This document shows, piece after piece, positions 46,390 through 54,477 of a stretch of DNA of 64,000 nucleotides. A program made the position numbers and the translations under genes. The notes under the pieces are model-generated. The model ran no database searches, was not told the origin of the DNA, and saw only the letters and a list, made by a program, of their open reading frames with translations. Origin of the DNA: Aquipuribacter hungaricus (GTDB lineage: Bacteria > Actinomycetota > Actinomycetes > Actinomycetales > JBBAYJ01); the NCBI RefSeq assembly GCF_042663885.1, contig NZ_JBHSXV010000001.1. One strand, 5' to 3'. How positions within the stretch are numbered: position 1 is the stretch's first letter; each line of letters begins with the position of its first letter.

Positions 46390-46964
46390 TGCAGGAGTCC
46401 TCCGAGGTCGGGGTGGGCTGGGCCGGCACTGCCGGCCGGGCCCGCGGGAGACGTGGTGACGGCCGCCGTGCCGGTGGAGCCGAAGCCGCCCTCGCCGCGC
46501 CCGGAGCCCGGGAGCCGGTCGACCTCGACGAGGTGGACGGCGGGGAGCTCCATGACGACGAGCTGGGCGACGCGGTCCCCGGCGCTCAGCCGGACCGGGG
46601 TCGTGGTGCTGGTGTTGAGAAGGGTGACCCGGACCTCGCCGCGGTACCCCGCGTCGACGGTCCCGGGGGCGTTGAGGACCGTGACGCCGTGGCGTGCGGC
46701 CAGGCCGGAGCGCGGCAGCACGAACGCCGCCGTGCCCACGGGCAGCGCGAGGGCCAGGCCCGTGCCGACGGTCGCCCGCTCCCCCGGGGCCAGCTCGACG
46801 TCCTCGGTGCAGACCAGGTCGAGCCCGGCGTCGCCGGGGCGGGCACGGGCCGGCAGCGGCACGTCGGCGAGGCGGCGGACGAGGACGTCCACGACCGCGC
46901 CGTCCCACGGGTCGGCGGGCGGCGACGACGGCCTGGTGGCAGGGACGTCGTCGGCGGGGTGCAC
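46386..46964 (-). CDS. dut: dUTP diphosphatase
   Basis: A 192-residue dUTPase that hydrolyses dUTP to dUMP. All five trimeric-dUTPase motifs are present: PGDAGLDL (I), PRSGLAARHGV (II), NAPGTVDAGYRGEVRVTLLN with catalytic Asp (III), GDRVAQLVV (IV) and GRGEGGFGSTG (V). The tail after motif V is 25 residues longer than usual. GTG start with TAGAGT 6 nt upstream. First gene of the dut-DUF3710 pair. Confidence 0.95.
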   Translation of the reverse strand: MHPADDVPATRPSSPPADPWDGAVVDVLVRRLADVPLPARARPGDAGLDLVCTEDVELAPGERATVGTGLALALPVGTAAFVLPRSGLAARHGVTVLNAPGTVDAGYRGEVRVTLLNTSTTTPVRLSAGDRVAQLVVMELPAVHLVEVDRLPGSGRGEGGFGSTGTAAVTTSPAGPAGSAGPAHPDLGGLLQ

Positions 46965-46970
46965 CCGACG

Positions 46971-46976
46971 ACTCTA
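46971..46976 (-). promoter_or_regulatory. -10 box of the dut leaderless promoter (TAGAGT)
   Basis: TAGAGT on the minus strand ends 6 nt before the GTG at 46964. Confidence 0.55.
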
Positions 46977-47001
46977 GCCAGCGCCGTGGGACCCTTGTCC
47001 C

Positions 47002-47475
47002 GTGCGTACCGTCTACTCCGAGCGGCTGTGGCCGGCGGCCTGGGTCTGGACCTGGGGCGCCCTCGTCGCGGTCACGCTGGGCGTGGTGTTCATCCCCGCG
47101 ACCTCGCTGGGCTTCGCCGCCGCCGTCGGGGTCGTGGCGCTGCTGGGGACCTTCCTGCTGCTGCGCCAGTGGAGCCCGGTGGTCCGGGTCGTCGAGCCGG
47201 AGCCCGGCGCGGGGCTGTGGCTGCAGGCCGGCGAGGCGCGGATCCCGGCCTCCGCGCTGGGCGACCTGGAGCCCCTGGACCCGGCCGGCATGAAGGTCGC
47301 CCTCGGGCCGGCGCTGGACGCCCGTGCCCACCTCTGCATCCGGGGCTGGGTGGCCACCGGCGTGCGCGCCGAGGTCGCCGACACCCGCGACCGGGTCCCC
47401 TACTGGCTGGTCAGCACCCGGCAGCCGCGGCGGCTGGCCGCGAGCCTGCGCGCGGAGAGCCTGCAGGGGTCCTAG
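47002..47475 (+). CDS. DUF3093 membrane protein
   Basis: A 157-residue protein of the DUF3093 family: YSERLWPAAWVWTWGALVAVTLGVVFIPATSLGFAAAVGVVAL gives two membrane helices, then a soluble domain ending WVATGVRAEVADTRDRVPYWLVSTRQPRRLAASLRA, the family's conserved end. Function unknown; it sits divergent to dut throughout actinobacteria. Confidence 0.9.
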   Translation: MRTVYSERLWPAAWVWTWGALVAVTLGVVFIPATSLGFAAAVGVVALLGTFLLLRQWSPVVRVVEPEPGAGLWLQAGEARIPASALGDLEPLDPAGMKVALGPALDARAHLCIRGWVATGVRAEVADTRDRVPYWLVSTRQPRRLAASLRAESLQGS

Positions 47476-47525
47476 GCCTCCTCGGTCCCCGTCCCCGGAC
47501 GTGCCGGCGGCCGCCCCCGGTCACC

Positions 47526-47550
47526 GGGGACGGCCGTGGGCGCCGTCCCC
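47526..47550. terminator. Hairpin between convergent DUF3093 and DUF4193 genes
   Basis: GGGGACGGC (47526-47534), a 7-nt loop, GCCGTCCCC (47542-47550): a perfect 9-bp stem. Confidence 0.6.
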
Positions 47551-47579
47551 GTGGCGGACGGCCGGGTGGTGCGGTGCGC

Positions 47580-47873
47580 TCAGGCGCACTCGGAGCAGAT
47601 CGGCAGCCCGTCCTTCTCACCGACGAGCTGGCTGCGGTGGTGCACCAGGAAGCAGGAGCCGCAGGTGAACTCGTCCTGCTGGGCGGGGAGGACCTGGACC
47701 GAGAGGTCCTCGTTGGACAGGTCGGCGCCGGGCAGCTCGAAGCCCTCGGCGGCGTCCGTCTCGTCCTCGTCGACCTGGCCGGTCTTCGCGTCGCCCCGGC
47801 GGGCCTTGAGCTCCTCGATCGAGTCCTCGGAGTCTTCTTCTGTCTTGCGCGGTGCGTCGTAGTCGGTCGCCAC
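47580..47873 (-). CDS. DUF4193 zinc-ribbon protein
   Basis: A 97-residue DUF4193 protein: YDAPRK then an acidic stretch, and a C-terminal zinc-ribbon TCGSCFLVHHRSQL ... PICSECA. DUF4193 proteins are small, very conserved and abundant in actinobacteria, function unknown. GTG start. The 166-nt spacer on its right must hold its promoter and shows no other gene. Confidence 0.92.
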   Translation of the reverse strand: MATDYDAPRKTEEDSEDSIEELKARRGDAKTGQVDEDETDAAEGFELPGADLSNEDLSVQVLPAQQDEFTCGSCFLVHHRSQLVGEKDGLPICSECA

Positions 47874-48039
47874 TGGCGTCGTCACACTCCGTCTGGGATG
47901 TCCTCGCCCCACCGGTCCCGCTGGGGCTGTCACGCCAACGCTCGTGGGCCGGTAATGATGCCCGAGAGAGGTCGCGCGCGGATTGTGCCCTACCCGCCGC
48001 CCCGGCACCAGCGGGCCGGGGCCATGAGGGCAGGTGCCG

Positions 48040-49011
48040 TCAGGGCAGGTGGTGCGGGGAGTAGCCGCTCTCGCGCACGGCGCGGTCCAGCTCGGCGGCC
48101 ACCCCGGGGGCCGCGGCCACGCAGAGCCGCGCGTCGACCGGTCCCCCGTCGGGACCGGTGACCACGGCGCCGGCCTCCCGGGCGACGAGCACCCCGGCGG
48201 CGTGGTCCCACGGGTGCAGGCCCCGCTCGACGTAGGCGTCCAGGCGGCCCGCGGCGACCATGCACAGGTCGAGCGCAGCGGCACCGACCCGGCGCACGTC
48301 GCGCACCCGGGGCAGCAGCTCCGCCACGGCCCGGCCCTGCTCGGCCCGGACCCCCGCGTCGTAGCCGAAGCCGGTGCCGAGCAGACAGGCGGCCAGGCTC
48401 GTGCAGCCCGAGGCCTCCAGCGGCAGGCCGTCGGCGTGCTCGCCCCCCGGCAGCGGCCCGTCGAGGCGGGCCCCTCCCCCGGCGGTGGCCGAGAAGGTCT
48501 GCCCCCGCTCGACGTCCAGCACCGCCCCGGCGACGGCGCGCCAGGCGTCCGGACGGGGCGGGCCGGCGACCACGGCCACGCTCACGGCGTAGCTGCCCGT
48601 GCCGTAGAGGTAGTTGACGGTGCCGTCGAGCGGGTCGACGACCCAGGTGAGCCCGCTCGTGCCGGTCAGGGCGGCCTCCTCCTCGCCGAGCACGCCGTCG
48701 TCCGGGCGCTCGGCGGCCAGCAGCTCGCGCACCCGCCGCTCGGCCGCGAGGTCCGCGGCGGTGACGACGTCGGTGGCGGTGGACTTGGTGCGCGCCACCG
48801 ACACCACCCCGCGGCGGTGCTCGAGCAGCAGCCGCCCCGCCTCGGCGGCCAGGCGCACGGCGAGCAGCCGGAGCTGCTCCGGGTCGGTGCCCGGCGGGAG
48901 CGGGTGCCCGTCCGTGACGTGGCTGCTGTCCGTGCCGCGGGTGCCGTCGGTGACCCGGCTGCTGTGCGTGCCGTGGGTGGTGTCCACCGGGTCAGCCGAG
49001 GACGGCGTCAC
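48040..49011 (-). CDS. suhB: Inositol-monophosphatase family protein
   Basis: A 323-residue lithium-sensitive phosphatase family member. Motifs: KSTATDVVTAADLAAE, GEEEAA (metal Glu), WVVDPLDGTVNYLYG (D-P-L-D-G-T-x-N) and the late HPWDHAAGVLVAREAGAVVT. It probably removes phosphate from inositol or histidinol phosphates; in actinobacteria inositol feeds mycothiol and phosphatidylinositol. The start is uncertain: GTG at 49011 overlaps hemH by 20 nt, while GTG at 48987 would begin just after it. The N-terminal 35 residues are a low-complexity repeat (RVTDG, HVTDG). Confidence 0.85.
   Translation of the reverse strand: MTPSSADPVDTTHGTHSSRVTDGTRGTDSSHVTDGHPLPPGTDPEQLRLLAVRLAAEAGRLLLEHRRGVVSVARTKSTATDVVTAADLAAERRVRELLAAERPDDGVLGEEEAALTGTSGLTWVVDPLDGTVNYLYGTGSYAVSVAVVAGPPRPDAWRAVAGAVLDVERGQTFSATAGGGARLDGPLPGGEHADGLPLEASGCTSLAACLLGTGFGYDAGVRAEQGRAVAELLPRVRDVRRVGAAALDLCMVAAGRLDAYVERGLHPWDHAAGVLVAREAGAVVTGPDGGPVDARLCVAAAPGVAAELDRAVRESGYSPHHLP
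48914..48980. repeat. Imperfect direct repeat at the 5' end of the suhB-like gene
   Basis: Segments of the type GTGAC-GGCTGCTGT-CGTGCCG recur two to three times with small changes, coding for the RVTDG/HVTDG residues. Confidence 0.55.
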
Positions 49012-50161
49012 GGCCGCCTGCGGCGCCGGTCGTGCCGCCCGCCAGGACCGGCTGCTGCCAGTCCTCGCCGCACGCCGCGGGCTTCTCGGCGCGGGTGTTG
49101 CGGCAGCAGCCGACCGGGCAGACGGAGTGGCTGGGGCCCCACGGGCCGAGTGCCGGCTGGCCGGGCTGCCCGCCGCGGGCGACCTCGGCGCGCTCGGCCA
49201 TGAGGTCGACGAGCTGGGCGACGAAGGCCGGCGCGGTGCCGACGGTCGCGGCCCGCTGGAACGGCAGCCCGATCTCCCGGGCGGTCTCCTCGGCCTCGGT
49301 GTCGATGTCGAACACGACCTCCATGTGGTCGGACACGAAGCCGACCGGGGACACGACGACGGCGGGGACGCCCTGGGCGTGCAGCGCGCGCAGGTGGTCG
49401 TTGACGTCGGGCTCGAGCCACGGCTGGGTGGGCGGGCCGGAGCGGGAGCAGTAGACGAGGTCCCACGCGGGCGTGGTCCCCAGCGCCCGGCCGGCCTCCT
49501 CGGCGACCGCGGCGCAGGCCTGCCGGTGCTGTTCGCTGTAGGCGCCGCCGGCCGGGCCGGAGGCCTCCTCCATGACGTCGGGCACGGAGTGGGTGACGAA
49601 GACCAGCCGGGCGCCCTCGCGCAGGCCGGGCTCGAGGCGCCCGTAGGCCGCGACGACCCCGTCGGCGTTGGCCCCGACGAAGCCGGGGGTGTTGAAGTAG
49701 TGGCGGACCTTGTCGACCTCGACGGCGCGGCCCTCGGCGGCCAGCGCGATGACGGAGGCCGCGACGTCCTCGCGGTACTGCCGGCAGCCGGAGTACGAGG
49801 AGTACGCCGACGTGATGACCGCGAGCACGCGCCGGGCGCCGGCCTCGTGGGCCTCGCGCAGGGTGTCGGTGAGGTAGGGGTCCCAGTTCCGGTTGCCCCA
49901 GTACAGCGGCAGGTCCACGCCGCGGGAGCCCAGCTCGGTGCTCAGGGCCGCCAGGAGCGCGCGGTTCTGGTCGTTGATCGGGCTGCGGCCGCCGAAGTGC
50001 AGGTAGTGCTCCGCGACGTCGGCGAGCCGCTCGCGGGGGATGCCGCGCCCCCGGGTGACGTTCTCCAGGAACGGCATGACGTCGTCGGGCCCCTCCGGGC
50101 CGCCGAAGGACAGCAGGAGCAGGGCGTCGTAGGGGGCCAGGTCGGCAGGGGTGGAGGTCAC
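48992..50161 (-). CDS. hemH: Ferrochelatase (coproporphyrin type)
   Basis: A 389-residue ferrochelatase, iron insertion for heme. The start YDALLLLSFGGPEGPDDVMPFLENVTRGRGIP and the active-site His region FVTHSVPDVMEEA are diagnostic, with YCSRSGPPTQPWLEPDV and SPVGFVSDHMEVVFDIDTEA. The C-terminal cysteines (VCPVGCCRN), with an earlier one, are placed for the 2Fe-2S cluster known in actinobacterial enzymes. By family knowledge the actinobacterial substrate is coproporphyrin III, so cpfC is an equal name. GTG start. Confidence 0.93.
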   Translation of the reverse strand: MTSTPADLAPYDALLLLSFGGPEGPDDVMPFLENVTRGRGIPRERLADVAEHYLHFGGRSPINDQNRALLAALSTELGSRGVDLPLYWGNRNWDPYLTDTLREAHEAGARRVLAVITSAYSSYSGCRQYREDVAASVIALAAEGRAVEVDKVRHYFNTPGFVGANADGVVAAYGRLEPGLREGARLVFVTHSVPDVMEEASGPAGGAYSEQHRQACAAVAEEAGRALGTTPAWDLVYCSRSGPPTQPWLEPDVNDHLRALHAQGVPAVVVSPVGFVSDHMEVVFDIDTEAEETAREIGLPFQRAATVGTAPAFVAQLVDLMAERAEVARGGQPGQPALGPWGPSHSVCPVGCCRNTRAEKPAACGEDWQQPVLAGGTTGAAGGRDAVLG

Positions 50162-50311
50162 CCGCCCATCCTCGCCCGCGCCGTGGCGCCGGGCACGCCG
50201 GGTCCCCCACCGACACACGGCCCCGGTTGGGCGGGACGGGCCCGCCGCGGTGGCACAGTTGCGGCTCGGACGTCACGGCGCGCGTGCCGTGACACCGGGA
50301 CGGAGGCACGG

Positions 50312-51646
50312 ATGGACACCCTCAGGCTCGTCGAGGTCGCCGGCGACGGCTCCCTCGTCCTGATGACCGGGGACGGCCGCCGCTTCTCCCTCGCCGTGGA
50401 CGAGCAGGTCCGCTCCGCGGTGCGGCGCTCCCGCAACGGCACCCACGCCCCGCCCGCCGGCCCCGACCGCCCGGGCCCGCGCGAGGTGCAGGCCCGGATC
50501 CGCGCCGGCGCCGACGCCCAGGAGGTCGCCACCCAGACCGGCCTCGACGTCGACTTCGTCCGCCGCTTCGAGGGCCCGGTCCTCGCCGAGCGCGCCCACG
50601 TGGCCGACCTGGCCCGGAAGACCCCGGTCGACCGCGGCGGCGACCCGACGCTCGACCTCGAGCGCGTGGTCGTCGAGGTGCTCACCGGCGAGGGCCACGA
50701 CGTCGACGACATCGGCTGGGACTCCCGCCGGGTCGACGGCACCCGCTGGCAGGTCGTCGTGACGACCGGGCCCGGCGACCGGACCGACCGCACCGAGGCG
50801 ACCTGGGGCTTCGACACCTCGACCCGCTCCCTGGAGCCCGTCGACGCCGAGGCCGAGCGGCTCACCGGCGTCGAGCGCCGCCGCCGGCTCAGCGCCGTGC
50901 GCGAGAACGTGTTCGACGTCGAGCGCCCGTCCGCGGCGGCCCCCGTGGGCCGCGGCGGCACGGTGGAGCTGCTCGACGCCCTGGCCCGCCAGCGTGGCCG
51001 CCGTCCCGTCACCCGCCCGGCCGCGCCGGGGACCGGTCAGGAAGCCGGCGAGGACGCTGCCGTCCATCCTGCCGCTGCCGAGGCCGGTGACGGCCAGGGT
51101 CGCGTCGTCGACGGCCGTGCGCTCGACGGCCGTGCGCCCGACGGCCGTGACGACGACGCTCGCGACCTGGACGCTGACCGCGGCGGCGTCGACGAGGGTG
51201 GTCCCCACCAGGCCCGTGAGGACGAGCACACCGGCGGCGGCGTGGTCGGTGCCGTGGTGGCCGGCGCGCTGGTCGCGGGCGCCGTCGTGGCCGGCACCGT
51301 GGTCGCCGGCTCGTCCGGTGGCGACGACGCGGACCGCGCCGAGGACGACGACGCGGCCGACCGTGCGCGGGCTGATGACGCGACTGACGAGGACCACCGG
51401 CGCGCCGCCGGCCTGCGGGTCGTGGCCGCCGGCCGGGTGGGCCCGGACGACACGTCGGTGAGCATCGAGCCGGACCTGCTCAGCGACCTCGAGCTCGACC
51501 AGCCCGGCGCGCGGGCCGCGGGCCAGGACGCCCGGCCCGCCCGCCAGCAGGCGGTGGCCGCCGGCGACCGGCGCTCTCGACGGCGGCGCTCCGCCGTGCC
51601 CAGCTGGGACGAGATCGTGTTCGGCGCCAAGCGTGAGGACGGCTGA
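50312..51646 (+). CDS. sepH: Septation protein SepH
   Basis: A 444-residue SepH (DUF3071), a cytoplasmic FtsZ partner that promotes division in actinobacteria. The N-terminal conserved domain (1-205) starts TLRLVEVAGDGSLVLMTGDGRRFSLAVDEQVR and includes the helix-turn-helix-like EVQARIRAGADAQEVATQTGLDVDFVRRFEGPVLAER. The C-terminal FtsZ-binding tail ends SAVPSWDEIVFGAKR. Between them lies a disordered acidic linker with an unusual hydrophobic VVAG repeat at about 311-333. GGAGG at 50302-50306 marks the ATG. Confidence 0.93.
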   Translation: MDTLRLVEVAGDGSLVLMTGDGRRFSLAVDEQVRSAVRRSRNGTHAPPAGPDRPGPREVQARIRAGADAQEVATQTGLDVDFVRRFEGPVLAERAHVADLARKTPVDRGGDPTLDLERVVVEVLTGEGHDVDDIGWDSRRVDGTRWQVVVTTGPGDRTDRTEATWGFDTSTRSLEPVDAEAERLTGVERRRRLSAVRENVFDVERPSAAAPVGRGGTVELLDALARQRGRRPVTRPAAPGTGQEAGEDAAVHPAAAEAGDGQGRVVDGRALDGRAPDGRDDDARDLDADRGGVDEGGPHQAREDEHTGGGVVGAVVAGALVAGAVVAGTVVAGSSGGDDADRAEDDDAADRARADDATDEDHRRAAGLRVVAAGRVGPDDTSVSIEPDLLSDLELDQPGARAAGQDARPARQQAVAAGDRRSRRRRSAVPSWDEIVFGAKREDG

Positions 51647-51661
51647 GCGGCCCGCTCAGCC
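51641..51661. terminator. 21-nt palindrome containing both convergent stop codons
   Basis: GGCTGAGCGG, one C, CCGCTCAGCC: 10-bp arms around a single base. The left arm holds the sepH TGA, the right arm the tdk TGA (minus strand). As RNA it can fold with a 3-nt loop and 9 bp in either direction. Confidence 0.6.
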
Positions 51662-52408
51662 CTCGAGCGCCTCGGGCAGCACGGCGAGCTGCGCGTACGG
51701 GTCGATCGGGCACTGCTCGGGCGACCACGGCAGCACGTCCGGCGACAGCTCGGCGGCCCGCGCCGCCCCCGCCGTCATCCGGCGCATGAAGTGCCGGCGG
51801 CAGAGGACCTCGTAGGCCACGTCGTCCTCGGCCGGCGACCCGGTCGGCCCGGCCGCGCCAGGCGCGCCGTCCTCCGCCGCCGTGACGTCTCCCACGACCA
51901 CCTGGGCGCCGTCGACGACCATGCGCCCGTGCACGGTGCGGGCGTTGTGGGTGCCCCGGGCGCCGCACCAGCACAGCGCCGCCACCTGCAGCGCCTCGAC
52001 GCGGTCGGCGAGCTCGACGAGGCGCTGCGAGCCGGGGAACAGGCGGGCCCGGAAGTCGCTGGTGATGCCGAACGCGAAGACGTCGATGCCCAGCTCGTCG
52101 ACGACGCGGGCCAGCTGGTCGACCTGCGCCGGGGTGTAGAACTGCGCCTCGTCGCAGACCAGGTAGTCGGTCCGGCGGCCCGCGAGCCGCTCGTCGACCA
52201 CGGCCGTCCACAGGTCGTCGTCCTCGGCGACCTCGCGGGCCGGCCGCTCGAGCCCCAGCCTGCTGCTGAGCCGGCCGCGCCCGGCCCGGTCGCGGCGGGT
52301 GAACAGCATGCCGACCAGGCCGCGGGCGGCACGGGTGTGGTCGACCTGGAGGGCCAGGGTCGACTTGCCGGAGTCCATCGTCCCGCAGAAGAAGACGAGC
52401 TCGGCCAT
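51656..52408 (-). CDS. tdk: Thymidine kinase
   Basis: A 250-residue type II thymidine kinase of the salvage pathway. P-loop FFCGTMDSGKSTLALQ (6-21), DYLVCDEAQFYTP with catalytic Glu, and zinc cysteines CWCGARGTH and VLCRRHF. A 25-residue insert (EDGAPGAAGPTGSPAEDDV) before the last zinc ligand makes it longer than usual. TAGCGT lies 8 nt before the ATG. Confidence 0.95.
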   Translation of the reverse strand: MAELVFFCGTMDSGKSTLALQVDHTRAARGLVGMLFTRRDRAGRGRLSSRLGLERPAREVAEDDDLWTAVVDERLAGRRTDYLVCDEAQFYTPAQVDQLARVVDELGIDVFAFGITSDFRARLFPGSQRLVELADRVEALQVAALCWCGARGTHNARTVHGRMVVDGAQVVVGDVTAAEDGAPGAAGPTGSPAEDDVAYEVLCRRHFMRRMTAGAARAAELSPDVLPWSPEQCPIDPYAQLAVLPEALEG

Positions 52409-52416
52409 GACGGGCG

Positions 52417-52422
52417 ACGCTA
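52417..52422 (-). promoter_or_regulatory. -10 box of the tdk promoter (TAGCGT)
   Basis: TAGCGT on the minus strand, 8 nt before the ATG at 52408. Confidence 0.5.
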
Positions 52423-52463
52423 CCGCCCGCGGCGGGCCCGCCCGTCCCGGGCAGCCGCCCGGC

Positions 52464-52531
52464 GGGTGCGGTCGGGCGGGTGCGGTCGGTCGGGTGCGGT
52501 CGGGTGCGGTCGGGCGCGGTCGGGCAGGCGG
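52464..52531. repeat. Tandem 10-bp repeat between tdk and the phosphatase gene
   Basis: The unit GGGTGCGGTC occurs about five to six times, exact in the middle and degenerate at the ends, in the spacer upstream of tdk and right after the phosphatase stop codon. Confidence 0.8.
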
Positions 52532-53752
52532 TCAGGCCGTGAGCCGCAGCAGCGGCACGGCGGTCTCGGCGTCGGTGAGCGAGCCGTGCTGGCCGACCAT
52601 CGACAGCGCGGTCGCGTCGGGCGAGGCGCTGTCGACGACCGCCACGTCGTCGCGGGCGGCCACGAGCACCTCGCCCACCCGGGCCATGACGGCGGGGTCG
52701 GCGTCGGCCCCGAACCAGCCGGCGGCCAGGGCCTCGTCGCTCGTCAGCACCCACGCGCGGTCCCCCGCGACGTCGCGCCAGCGCGCGGCGACGTCCTGGG
52801 CCGCCCCGGGCGCGGTGCGCAGCTGCACCAGGCGCGGCTCGCCCGCGGTGCCGAGCACGTCGGTGCGCAGCGACGGGTGCTCCGCGACGTCGATCATCGA
52901 GCCGCGGGGGCAGTCGACCATGCCGTGGTCGGCGGTGACGACGACGAGGGCGTCCTTCGGGGCGCGGCGCCGCAGGGCCTGCAGGGCGGCGTCTACGCGC
53001 TCCAGCTGCGAGGCCCACTCGTGCGACAGCCAGCCGCGCGCGTGCCCGGTCTTGTCGATGTCGCCCCAGTACACGTTGACCATCGCCTGCGGCGTGGCCG
53101 ACAGGGCGGCCACCGCGGCGTCGACCCGGGCGTCCAGGGTCTCGGCGCGGACGTAGGCGGGCCCGCGCAGCGCCGCCCGGGTGAGGCCTGACCCCTCGAA
53201 CGCGGCGGGCCCCACCATCGTCGTGGGGACCCCGGTGGCCGCGACCCGCTCGAACACCGTCGCGCGGGCCTGCCAGGCCAGGGGGTCGAGGTCACCGGGC
53301 CACTGCAGGTGGTTGACCACGTCCGTCGTGCCCGGCCGGAACGCCCGGTAGCCGACGACGCCGTGCTGGCCGGGGGCGCAGCCGGTGCCGTACGAAGCCA
53401 AGGCGGTCGCCGTCGTCGACGGGACGGCGGTCCGCAGCTCCGCCGGCGCACCGTCCGGCTGCGACCTCGACGCCCGGCGCAGGAACGGGGCGTGCCCGCC
53501 CCGCTCGGCGAGCAGCCGCGCGCCCAGCCCGTCGACGAGCACCGTGCAGACCCGCGGGTAGGTCCCCAGAGCGAGGGTGTCGGTGAAGCCGTCGACACCG
53601 ACGGCACCGGCCACCGACGGCAGCAGCCGGGCCAGGGAGTCCCCGTCGTAGTCCGGCACCACGGCGACCTCGGCCACGGTCCGGGCCGCGCCCGCGGTCG
53701 TCCCCCGCACGGGGGTCCTGACGGTGCCGGTGCCCGCGCCGGGCGCGGTCAC
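52532..53752 (-). CDS. Alkaline-phosphatase-superfamily nucleotide pyrophosphatase/phosphodiesterase
   Basis: A 406-residue metalloenzyme. Residues VCTVLVDGLGARLL (first metal Asp, about 55-68), the nucleophile Thr in AVPSTTATALASYGTG, HGVVGY, YWGDIDKTGHARG and the metal site VVVTADHGMVDCP are those of the type I phosphodiesterase/nucleotide pyrophosphatase family. No signal peptide, so cytoplasmic. Substrate unknown. It overlaps the DUF5998 gene (GTGA). Confidence 0.88.
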   Translation of the reverse strand: MTAPGAGTGTVRTPVRGTTAGAARTVAEVAVVPDYDGDSLARLLPSVAGAVGVDGFTDTLALGTYPRVCTVLVDGLGARLLAERGGHAPFLRRASRSQPDGAPAELRTAVPSTTATALASYGTGCAPGQHGVVGYRAFRPGTTDVVNHLQWPGDLDPLAWQARATVFERVAATGVPTTMVGPAAFEGSGLTRAALRGPAYVRAETLDARVDAAVAALSATPQAMVNVYWGDIDKTGHARGWLSHEWASQLERVDAALQALRRRAPKDALVVVTADHGMVDCPRGSMIDVAEHPSLRTDVLGTAGEPRLVQLRTAPGAAQDVAARWRDVAGDRAWVLTSDEALAAGWFGADADPAVMARVGEVLVAARDDVAVVDSASPDATALSMVGQHGSLTDAETAVPLLRLTA

Positions 53753-54417
53753 ACCCGGGGCCGGGACGTCGCGGCCGACAGCGCCCGCGCGAACCGCATG
53801 GCCTCCTCGACCGCGTCGTGGCCCTCGGCCTCGGCGCTCACCCGCAGCGACAGGTCGTCGCCGGTGACGCTGCCGGTGTAGCCGTGGTCGGCGTCGCACT
53901 CGGGGTCCGCGCACCCGGCGGGCTCCAGGTCGACCCGGCTGGCGATGCCCCAGGCCACGCCCAGGGTCACCTCGCGGGGCAGGCCGCCGGGGCGGTAGCG
54001 CTCGGGGCGGTCGACGACGTGGGTGAGGACGACCGCGGTGACCCGGTCCAGGGGGACGGCCTCGGTGCTCGCGGCGGCGTACGTGCGCCCGGCGTCGGCC
54101 GCGCGGACGGGCGAGTCCGGGTGCGCCGGCCCGCCGACGCCGTGGCCGTCGCCGTCGCTGTGGTCGTCGGCGTGGGCGACGATGAGCCGGGTCGGGGTGA
54201 GGACGAGGACCGTGACGTGGCGGCGGACCTGGTCCCCCTCGTCGAACGTCGTCTCCGGGTGGACGAAGTGGTCGACGGCCTCCTCGCCGGCGACGGCCGT
54301 CCGGACGACGTCGCAGACGACGGCCGGGTAGTAGCCCGCCCGCTCGATGGCTCGCGTCAGCCCGGCCGGCAGGTCGGGGTCGGTGCCGCGGCGGGTGCCG
54401 GGTCGGGTGTCACGCAC
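53749..54417 (-). CDS. DUF5998 family protein
   Basis: A 222-residue protein: LTRAIERAGYYPAVVCDVVRTAVAGEEAVDHFVHPETTFD and VTVLVLTPTRLIVAHADDH match the actinobacterial DUF5998 family, with the C-terminal DPECDADHGYTGS block. A His/Asp/Gly loop (HADDHSDGDGHG, about 82-93) is longer than expected. Function unknown; always next to the phosphatase gene, with which it overlaps by 4 nt. Confidence 0.85.
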   Translation of the reverse strand: MRDTRPGTRRGTDPDLPAGLTRAIERAGYYPAVVCDVVRTAVAGEEAVDHFVHPETTFDEGDQVRRHVTVLVLTPTRLIVAHADDHSDGDGHGVGGPAHPDSPVRAADAGRTYAAASTEAVPLDRVTAVVLTHVVDRPERYRPGGLPREVTLGVAWGIASRVDLEPAGCADPECDADHGYTGSVTGDDLSLRVSAEAEGHDAVEEAMRFARALSAATSRPRV

Positions 54418-54477
54418 ACCCGCATCCTCGCACCCGGGCGGGGGTCGCCGCGTCGGACCTGGGGACGCGTCCCCCGC

